From Hanleya hanleyi (taxonomy: Eukaryota; Mollusca; Polyplacophora; Lepidopleurida; Hanleyidae), in the NCBI GenBank assembly GCA_036873755.1, contig JAVTVY010039337.1, forward strand, positions 92,564-156,563: 64,000 nucleotides of DNA, in the 5' to 3' direction. The notes under the pieces are model-generated. The model made no database searches. It had not been told where the DNA came from and saw only the letters and a program-made list of their open reading frames with translations. A program made the position numbers and the translations under genes. Below, one piece after another: positions 57,957 through 64,000 of the stretch; the first letter of the stretch is position 1, and each line of letters begins with the position of its first letter.

Positions 57957-58140
57957 ACCTGATTTGCCTGCCTGCCTGCCTGCCTGCCTGTCCAGCCAGC
58001 CTGCCTGACCCGTTCCAGCTCCTGCCTGACCCGTTCCAGCTCCTGCCTGACCTGTAACCACCCAACCAGCCAGCCAGCCTGCTCCTGCCTGCCTACTTGT
58101 CCAGCCAGCCTGCCTGACCAGCTCCTGCCTGACCTCTAAC
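57957..58140. repeat. Low-complexity (TGCC)n and CCAGCCAGCCTGCCTGACC repeats
   Basis: A tgcc run is followed by 'cccgttccagctcctgcctg' units repeated up to just before the PolB start. They may be part of the 5' leader of that gene. Confidence 0.85.
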
Positions 58141-58157
58141 CAGCCACCCTGCCCCGT

Positions 58158-61100
58158 GTGTTTGGAAGCATGGAACATTTCCCCTTTGACCCAGCAGTCC
58201 CTCCGGTAGAAGTTTTGCCTGAAGACGAGCGTGTGAGGCAGCTTTATCAACGACACTGGGCTACCATACGTCATTGTTTTCACCGTCACCGTCGTCTATT
58301 GGATTTGTATAACTTTCGACTGGAAGACTTCACGTATTTGTCTACTTACGCTGAGAGCATATTCAGAGACCAGGTGACAGCGTTCAAGTTGAATATGACA
58401 TTTGGGTATATTTTACGGCAGAAGAACACGGACCAGCTGCGGTATTATTACCCGAGTAATAATACGTATGTGTTTGACCAGCCGTTCACCGTAACGGAAG
58501 AGATTTCCCTGCAGCCACTGCTCGAACAATTGACTACGTTGGATCCGTTGCAATGGGCCCTGTTGCAACGTCCCAATACCGAATGGCTTGTGGAAAGGGT
58601 GACCAACGTCACATTTTTCGTCACGAAAATGAGAGATAATCCTATCGGTGCTCCTGTACTACTCCCTCCTTGGCTGCTTCGTCGACGCGGACTGTATGCA
58701 TTAACGCGAGGGGTAAAGGGGGCCTACAAAGATCGGAAATGTTTGTTTCGGTGTTTGGCCGTACATGTGGACGAGTGTGACCCCAAGGCTTGTGACACAG
58801 TGGCCAATCACTATTGGCAACAGTACTTAGAGCAGCAAGACATGGATGAGCGGCACTTCCGTGGCGTTCCTTTCAAGAATTTGGATGACGTGGAAACCTT
58901 ATTTAACATCAATATCTTTGTATACCGATTACAACGGGAGGACGATACATTGGTGGCTGAATTGGTGCATCGTTCCACAGAACGGTACGCTTCTACCATG
59001 AAAGTGAATGTGTTCGACTACAATGGCGTGAGTCATTTTTCGTTGATACACAATATGAGCCAGTATTGTGAGTCTTACAGTTGCGGCCAATGCCATCGGG
59101 TGTTTCACCGTACCTCCAACTTACATCGACACGAGAAGATTTGTACGAACGCTGTGAAGCGAGTCTATCCTGGTGGTGTGTATCATAATACGCCTACTAT
59201 TTTCGAGGAACTGGCCGATGAGGGTCTCATCATACCGGAGGCGGACCGTTATTTTCCCTACCGGGCGTGTTATGATTTTGAGGCCTTGTTGGAGCCCATG
59301 GACTTGTTTTCAGCCAAAACACAGTGGACGCAGCGCCATATTCCCCTCAGTGTGAGCATTTCCAGCAACGTACCTGGCTATGACGCTGCACCGGTCTGTT
59401 TCGTGTCTACCGGGGATGCCCATGAGTTAATCTCCCGCATGATGGGGTATTTAGAAGAAGTCAGCGCGGCCAGTACGGAATTGTTGGTGTGCAAGTTCCA
59501 GGACATACTGGACCAACTGGACGATCGGATTCCTATACCGGGTGTAGCGTTTAGTGATGATGAAGAGTCGGAGTCGGAGTCGGAGTCGCAGTCGGAGCCC
59601 ATGCAGACGCAGGATGATGTGCCTTTACCCAAACCGTATGCCGAGAAATTGAAAGCGCGCTTCTTACAATACCTAGGCCAGTTACCGGTGCTGGGGTTCA
59701 ACTCGGGGCACTATGATTTGAACATGGTGAAGGAATTTCTCTACCCTTACTTGGCCCAGGCGAATACCATCAAGTCGGTCATCATCAAGAAGATCAATAA
59801 TCATATGGCCCTGACTACCACATCACTCCGTTTCCTGGATGTACGCAACTACCTAGCGCCTAATTATAGTTATGATCAGTGGGTGAAGGCGTATGACTGT
59901 GCACAAACGAAAGGTCGGTTCCCTTACACGTATATATCGACGCTCGACCGTTTGGCGGAAACACAGTTGCCACCGCGGGAGGCCTTCTTTAACGATTTGA
60001 AGCAAGTGGAATGTCCGGAAGACGCGTACCGTGAACTAGAGCAGGTATGGAACGACCAACACATGGAGACGATGCGAGATTTCCTCATATGGTATAATAA
60101 CCTGGATGTGGTTCCTTTCCTGGAAGCGGCTGAGAAAATGGTTCAACTGTTTCGTCGTGAAATGCATGTGGACATCTTCAAGGAGTGTTTAAGTTTACCG
60201 GGTGTGGCGCTTCGCCATCTTTTTCAAGCGTGTCCGACGTACTTTTCGTTGATACAGCAGAAAGATGCGGACATGCATGAGTGTTTAAAGGAGAACATTG
60301 TGGGTGGTCCCAGTCTTATATTCCACCGTTATCACGAGAAGGACGTGACTACTCTGCCGGGTGGAAAATCTTGTGCTAAGATTATCGGTTTCGATGCCAA
60401 TGCGTTGTACTTGTGGTCACTCGCCCAACCTATGCCCAGTGGGCATTACACACGTTGGTTGGCCGAAGGGCAGCATTTTACGCCCCAACGCGCTTCTTCC
60501 AAACATCTCGCCGACCAGTGGATAGATTGGGAAGCCTATCGACGGGGAATTACTATACGACACCAGACCAACGCCACAGAGAAGCGCATAGGCGATCGTC
60601 GCCTCCCCGTCGATGGGTTTGCCCTGGTGGGTAACACACCCACTGTATTCCAATTTTACGGTTGCTATTGGCACGGTCACGGATGCCATTTTAGTGCTGG
60701 GTGTTTCAACGACCGACGTGGGAAAACAGGTGAGGAATTACGGAAAGAAGTGGTGGAGAACGCGGATTATGTGAAAGAGAGAGGTTACCATCTCATTGAG
60801 ATGTGGGAGTGTCAATTTCACACCCTGTGTGAGGCCCTACCTCATTTACGGCGTTTCTTAAAAGAGCGCGAGTATCCGTTGAGTCGTCGTCGACTGCTGA
60901 GTCTACCCCAGATGTTCGACGCCATTCGTTCGGGGGACCTGTACGGCTTTGTCGAATGTGATTTGCATGTTCCCGACACTCTCAAACCTGTCTTTGCCCA
61001 GTGCCCGCCCATCTTTAAGAACACGCTGGTGGGTCGAGATGATATTGGGACCACCATGGGGGCCTACGCAGATCAACACGAGTGTTTACCGCATCCGCGT

Positions 61101-62063
61101 CGCATGTTAATTGGTAGTATGTGGGGAGAGAAGATGTTGTTGGGCACTCCGCTGCTGCAGTGGTATATGCGGCACGGTCTGGAGATTACGAAAATACACC
61201 AAGTCATACAGTACGTACCTCACGCCTGTTTTGCGGCGAATGCCGACATTGTGACGTCTGCCCGTCGTCAAGGCGACCAAGACCCCAGTAAGGCCATCAT
61301 CGGTGAAAGTTGGAAGCTCACGGGCAACGGCTATTATGGCAAAACGGTAACCAACCAGGATAAGCACGTGAACGTGAACATTTGTACGACGACTCAAGCC
61401 CGCAAAAAGGTCAATTCTCCTCTCTTTCGGTCGGTGGAGGTCATCGATGACGACACGTATGAAATCACTTCAGCCAAGAAGACTATCCGTTACAACTTAC
61501 CCCTGCAGATTGGATGTATGGTATACCAGGTGGCCAAGCTGCGCATGCTGCAGTTTCTATATGACTTTATGGGTGTCTATTTTAATGCATCAGACTGGCA
61601 ACTCATGGAGATGGACACGGACTCGGCCTACATGGCCGTCTCTAATGCGGATTGGGAGTCCCTGGTGAAACCCGAGTTACGGCACCAGTATGAGATGGAA
61701 CGGGACCAGTGGTTACCGCAACGTGACCATTACCAGTATGATAAGCGGACGTCCGGGCTCTTCAAGCTGGAGTGGAGTGGGGATGCTATGATTGCGCTCT
61801 CCTCCAAGACGTATTACTGTTACGGGGGAGACGAAAATAAGTTTAGCTGCAAAGGAGTGAACCGGCGCGATCCCAACATCGACAAAGCTCTTTACCTGGA
61901 CGTGTTGCAAAGCCAGGCCAGTGCGAGTGTCACGAATCGAGGATTTCGCGTGGTGGGCCATGAGATACGCACCTATATCCAGCAACGAGACGCCTTTACT
62001 TTCTTTTATCCCAAACGAAAAGTATTGGCCGACGGTGTCAGCACTACCTACTTGGACTTGTAA
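58158..62063 (+). CDS. Protein-primed DNA polymerase B, intact, element 2
   Basis: The product is 1301 residues with no break; the second Met (58170) is an alternative start. Order of parts: conserved N-terminal region (YQRHWATIRHCFHRHRRLLD); OTU-like block with KCLFRCLAVH near residue 195 and HFSLIHNM near 292; C2H2 finger CGQCHRVFHRTSNLHRHEKIC near 307; acidic Ser/Glu linker near 475; exonuclease CYDFEAL near 370, GFNSGHYDLNMVKEF near 512 and YNNLDVVPF near 646; polymerase motif A GFDANALYLWSL near 743, motif B LTGNGYYGKTVTNQ near 1053 and motif C EMDTDSAYMAV near 1150. The Polinton PolB family replicates linear DNA from a protein primer and has inserts between palm motifs, which fits the length. 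Motif B has NG where element 1 has NS. The gene should act in the nucleus on the linear element. Confidence 0.9.
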   Translation: MFGSMEHFPFDPAVPPVEVLPEDERVRQLYQRHWATIRHCFHRHRRLLDLYNFRLEDFTYLSTYAESIFRDQVTAFKLNMTFGYILRQKNTDQLRYYYPSNNTYVFDQPFTVTEEISLQPLLEQLTTLDPLQWALLQRPNTEWLVERVTNVTFFVTKMRDNPIGAPVLLPPWLLRRRGLYALTRGVKGAYKDRKCLFRCLAVHVDECDPKACDTVANHYWQQYLEQQDMDERHFRGVPFKNLDDVETLFNINIFVYRLQREDDTLVAELVHRSTERYASTMKVNVFDYNGVSHFSLIHNMSQYCESYSCGQCHRVFHRTSNLHRHEKICTNAVKRVYPGGVYHNTPTIFEELADEGLIIPEADRYFPYRACYDFEALLEPMDLFSAKTQWTQRHIPLSVSISSNVPGYDAAPVCFVSTGDAHELISRMMGYLEEVSAASTELLVCKFQDILDQLDDRIPIPGVAFSDDEESESESESQSEPMQTQDDVPLPKPYAEKLKARFLQYLGQLPVLGFNSGHYDLNMVKEFLYPYLAQANTIKSVIIKKINNHMALTTTSLRFLDVRNYLAPNYSYDQWVKAYDCAQTKGRFPYTYISTLDRLAETQLPPREAFFNDLKQVECPEDAYRELEQVWNDQHMETMRDFLIWYNNLDVVPFLEAAEKMVQLFRREMHVDIFKECLSLPGVALRHLFQACPTYFSLIQQKDADMHECLKENIVGGPSLIFHRYHEKDVTTLPGGKSCAKIIGFDANALYLWSLAQPMPSGHYTRWLAEGQHFTPQRASSKHLADQWIDWEAYRRGITIRHQTNATEKRIGDRRLPVDGFALVGNTPTVFQFYGCYWHGHGCHFSAGCFNDRRGKTGEELRKEVVENADYVKERGYHLIEMWECQFHTLCEALPHLRRFLKEREYPLSRRRLLSLPQMFDAIRSGDLYGFVECDLHVPDTLKPVFAQCPPIFKNTLVGRDDIGTTMGAYADQHECLPHPRRMLIGSMWGEKMLLGTPLLQWYMRHGLEITKIHQVIQYVPHACFAANADIVTSARRQGDQDPSKAIIGESWKLTGNGYYGKTVTNQDKHVNVNICTTTQARKKVNSPLFRSVEVIDDDTYEITSAKKTIRYNLPLQIGCMVYQVAKLRMLQFLYDFMGVYFNASDWQLMEMDTDSAYMAVSNADWESLVKPELRHQYEMERDQWLPQRDHYQYDKRTSGLFKLEWSGDAMIALSSKTYYCYGGDENKFSCKGVNRRDPNIDKALYLDVLQSQASASVTNRGFRVVGHEIRTYIQQRDAFTFFYPKRKVLADGVSTTYLDL

Positions 62064-62114
62064 AAAATGTGGAACATTAACTGTGGAGTCACGAGTTATA
62101 AAAACTGTAAAAAA

Positions 62115-62199
62115 GTCAGGATGGCCGAGTAGTCTAAGGCGCCAGTCCTAAGTGCTGGTGGGCGCAATCCCGTCGTAGGTTCAAATCCTACTGCTGGCA
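62115..62199 (+). tRNA. tRNA-Leu(UAA)-like gene inside element 2
   Basis: The 85-base unit starts gtcaggatggccgagtagtc and ends with a T arm GTAGG-TTCAAAT-CCTAC and an acceptor strand tgctggc plus discriminator A. The anticodon arm is CCAGT-CCTAAGT-GCTGG (62142-62158) with anticodon TAA (62149-62151), and the long variable arm (tgggcgcaatcccg) marks the Leu/Ser class. Acceptor pairing has one G-G mismatch and one G-T pair. Base 33 is C where U is almost universal, so decoding may be impaired. A run of eight T (62204-62211) follows as a Pol III terminator. It lies 51 bp after the PolB stop. Confidence 0.75.
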
Positions 62200-62203
62200 G
62201 AAC

Positions 62204-62211
62204 TTTTTTTT
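62204..62211 (+). terminator. Pol III terminator of the tRNA-like gene
   Basis: Eight consecutive T residues begin 4 bases after the tRNA 3' end, the normal spacing for RNA polymerase III termination. Confidence 0.7.
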
Positions 62212-62294
62212 GTACCTTAATCACTACTACTACTACTATTCTATGTGTACATACCACCTGTATTCTATTTGTATATATCCTTCTTGTTGACTTA

Positions 62295-62300
62295 AATAAA
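62295..62300 (+). terminator. Polyadenylation signal for PolB of element 2
   Basis: AATAAA lies 232 bp after the PolB stop, beyond the tRNA-like gene, so a PolB transcript ending here would include the tRNA sequence in its 3' UTR. Confidence 0.5.
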
Positions 62301-62336
62301 GAGAGAGTCAAATCTTTTTTTGTGTTTTTTCAACCC

Positions 62337-62342
62337 TTTATT
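62337..62342 (-). terminator. Polyadenylation signal for the protease/capsid transcripts of element 2
   Basis: tttatt on the + strand (AATAAA on the minus strand) lies 79 bp after the protease stop. With the opposing signal at 62295-62300 it defines a convergent gene border. Confidence 0.55.
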
Positions 62343-62420
62343 CAACAATGCACGTCAGAACAACAACGTCATAACAATATAATGTGATAATAATAATATG
62401 GGGTCTGCGCAGTACATGTT

Positions 62421-62897
62421 TTAAGTTAACCAGAGAAATGGCGCATGCACATTAAAACGAGAGGCCGCCCAGTCATAGACCAGGACATCACGGTCTTCGG
62501 CTTGACAATAATCATCAAACATATGTACAATGGTGGGCAGTGAATGTCCTCTACTCCGGTGAGTGAGATAAAACACACAGTACTGTCCGCACACACTACT
62601 CAAGGGGCCTTGTAATCTTTGCGTATTCCAACGCCACTCTGTCGTTGAGACGTCCATGAATTTCACTAAATCGGCATGGAGGGGTGCAAGTCCGTAGGAA
62701 TCAAAGTATTCGCCTTGGCCTTGGGTGTCCACGTACACCGCTATCCAATGTTCACCGGGTCGACTCTTTGGGTCTGTATTCAGAATGTAGGCTGCAGGGG
62801 TGGTGGAGTGGGTGGGAAACACATTGCGTGGAAATACACCTCGAAAGGGGATCTTGGCATCTCGCTGGAGTATATCCATCAGCTGTTCTGTATCCAT
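62421..62897 (-). CDS. Adenain-like cysteine protease, element 2
   Basis: The product is 158 residues and starts MDTEQLMDILQRDA. Catalytic blocks: GEHWIAVYV (His), YFDSYGLAPL (Asp), LSSVCGQYCVFYL (Cys). The end DRDVLVYDWAASRFNV matches the element 1 copy. The start lies two bases from the capsid stop, as in element 1, which supports both start choices. It is intact and predicted to process virion proteins. Confidence 0.9.
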   Translation of the reverse strand: MDTEQLMDILQRDAKIPFRGVFPRNVFPTHSTTPAAYILNTDPKSRPGEHWIAVYVDTQGQGEYFDSYGLAPLHADLVKFMDVSTTEWRWNTQRLQGPLSSVCGQYCVFYLTHRSRGHSLPTIVHMFDDYCQAEDRDVLVYDWAASRFNVHAPFLWLT

Positions 62898-62899
62898 GT

Positions 62900-64000
62900 T
62901 TAGCTGGCGAAGTCACACAGCACGTTTCTTTGCGCATCCACGCTGATGACGTTGTCAAACTCGGCGTAGCAAATCACGTTGATGGTGCTGGGTAGAGCCG
63001 CGGAGAAACGCAGTTCCAACCGTAGGTTTCCTTTCTTCAGTAAAGCCAGTTGATGATCGTGTTCCAAGGTAGGGGTGAGGTCAAAGGCGAACAATGTGTA
63101 CCCACGGGTAAAGTCTTTTCGACTGATGGTATTGCCTTCGTCCTGGTTGTTTTGTCCTGTGGCTATAAACAGGTTCAGGTAGGTCCGCACATAGTTTCCG
63201 TTAGTAAAGTCCGGTTGTAAGGGTCGGGCTGGAATTTGATGGCCGGCCACGTGCAGTGCCACAAAGTTGATGTTGAAATGGTCAAATTTGAACGGATTCT
63301 CAGCCCAATTTCCATTGAATGTGGTGTTGGTGACACACGCCAGGGTAAGACGTTTAGGCAGATCTCCTAGAAATAAATTCTCTCTGTTGGCCATCATCGT
63401 ACCTGCGGGTACCGAGAACACCTTGGTCTGTACGCGTCGGATGGGGTACAGGGCTGGTTTTTTCGCTAAGGCTTGCATGTGACTCAGCAACACCCCCTGT
63501 TGCAAATCTACCGTACGGACAAACAGGACTGCATCTTCAATGATGATGTTGTAATCGATAGCGCCCGCCCCACCGGCCATTAAGGCAAACATAGGTGAGG
63601 AACGGATCAACTTGATCTTCATGGTTACACCGTTCATCATGTAGCGGTCTTGCATGAACAGATCGGCGTGCAGTCGTCCCATCATATCGATGGACTTGCT
63701 TTCGCTTGCTAATTTTTTGCGTCTGGCGTACCCAGTATTGCCAGGGAGTAGATGGTTGAAGTATCCGGGTGTATCCCTGTGGTACAGCTCAGCTTGTAAG
63801 TGTGATAGTTTGGCATCACTGCCGTACGACAACAGCGTCTCCAGGTAGGCTCGATACGGATAGGTATTGGTGGACGTACTGATGAGTCTATCGTTCAGAC
63901 TGATATCCACCTGTTGGAACATGGAGTGCAGCCAAAGATTCACCGGGGTTACATTTGCATCGCCCGCTAGGTCCGTCCCATCCTTGTTCGTTATTTTAGC
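62900..64000 (-). CDS. Putative major capsid protein, element 2, runs off the window
   Basis: The frame stays open to the window edge. Family blocks: AKITNKDGTDL just inside the edge, VNLWLHSMFQQVDISLNDRL, TNTYPYRAYLETLLSYG, DLFMQDRYMMNGVTMKIKLI, YPIRRVQTKVFSVPAGT, LFLGDLPKRLTLACV, GYTLFAFDLTPTLE and ICYAEFDNVI. Only about the first 45-50 residues are missing when compared with element 1. A Met at 63943 is internal and should not be taken as the start. Double jelly-roll capsid identity is inferred as for element 1. Confidence 0.8.
   Translation of the reverse strand, partial: AKITNKDGTDLAGDANVTPVNLWLHSMFQQVDISLNDRLISTSTNTYPYRAYLETLLSYGSDAKLSHLQAELYHRDTPGYFNHLLPGNTGYARRKKLASESKSIDMMGRLHADLFMQDRYMMNGVTMKIKLIRSSPMFALMAGGAGAIDYNIIIEDAVLFVRTVDLQQGVLLSHMQALAKKPALYPIRRVQTKVFSVPAGTMMANRENLFLGDLPKRLTLACVTNTTFNGNWAENPFKFDHFNINFVALHVAGHQIPARPLQPDFTNGNYVRTYLNLFIATGQNNQDEGNTISRKDFTRGYTLFAFDLTPTLEHDHQLALLKKGNLRLELRFSAALPSTINVICYAEFDNVISVDAQRNVLCDFAS

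Larger units (their letters stand above)
57500..64000. mobile_element. Polinton/Maverick-type element 2 (left part, continues past window)
   Basis: PolB on the + strand, a tRNA-like gene, then protease and major capsid on the - strand are close relatives of those in element 1. All three protein frames seen are intact. The capsid gene runs off the window end, so packaging and integrase genes should follow to the right. The left limit is uncertain. Confidence 0.75.

Noticed and set aside
62096..62311. Minus-strand frame containing GFEPTTGLRPPALRTGAL
   Set aside because: This is the well-known false peptide produced by reading a tRNA-Leu gene antisense; it supports the tRNA call rather than a protein.
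63943..63943. Met at 63943 as start of the capsid gene of element 2
   Set aside because: The frame stays open beyond it and the upstream residues match the element 1 protein, so the start lies outside the window.

Overview
The window is nuclear DNA of an invertebrate animal, most likely a mollusc or another marine lophotrochozoan. The reasons are a spliced gene with small, phase-consistent exons, a dense load of decayed non-LTR retroelements, hairpin (MITE-like) repeats, CT-tailed short repeats, and two Polinton/Maverick-type virus-like elements of the kind common in aquatic invertebrates. The species is inferred and cannot be fixed from the sequence alone.

Region 1 (about 2.0-19.5 kb, + strand) holds the 3' part of one host gene. 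Twenty-three exons keep one reading frame for about 989 residues. They encode a secreted-type ectodomain with several CHRD-like repeats, then a ZP-N/ZP-C module with a furin-type RRKR site, one transmembrane helix and a short basic tail. Its 5' end was not found. One intron carries 27 full copies of a 21-bp repeat, and each copy recreates the exon's own 5' splice site.

Region 2 (about 19.5-41.2 kb) is repeat-rich. It contains many copies of the 3' part of a reverse-transcriptase element (an 'AYGVYIS' coding tail plus a conserved 3' segment), an ORF1-like fragment, and a decayed RNase-H-bearing LINE interrupted by two younger insertions. It also holds a second fragment of the same LINE, a minus-strand LINE fragment, a broken transposon-like gene, and about 4 kb of degenerate GGTGGCGCCAC-type repeats.

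Region 3 (about 41.19-56.31 kb) is a nearly complete Polinton-type element with long terminal inverted repeats. All its genes are on the minus strand. In transcription order they are an unknown 167-aa protein, an rve integrase with chromodomain (frameshifted), a Ser/Thr-rich single-pass membrane protein, a packaging ATPase and a small hydrophobic-tail protein. Next come a putative minor capsid protein (frame-disrupted), a small basic protein, a putative major capsid protein, an adenain-like protease, 3.3 kb of non-coding DNA with 152-bp NRF-1-like repeats, and a protein-primed DNA polymerase B (frameshifted). The terminal repeats are crowded with motifs resembling animal enhancer sites.

Region 4 (about 57.5-64.0 kb, cut by the window end) is a second, related element in better condition. 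It has an intact 1301-aa PolB on the + strand, a tRNA-Leu(UAA)-like gene with a Pol III terminator just after it, and an intact protease and major capsid gene on the - strand. PolB has the opposite orientation to that in element 1 relative to the capsid genes. Between the two elements lies the N-terminal part of a transposon-like gene of the same type as the broken one at 35-37 kb.
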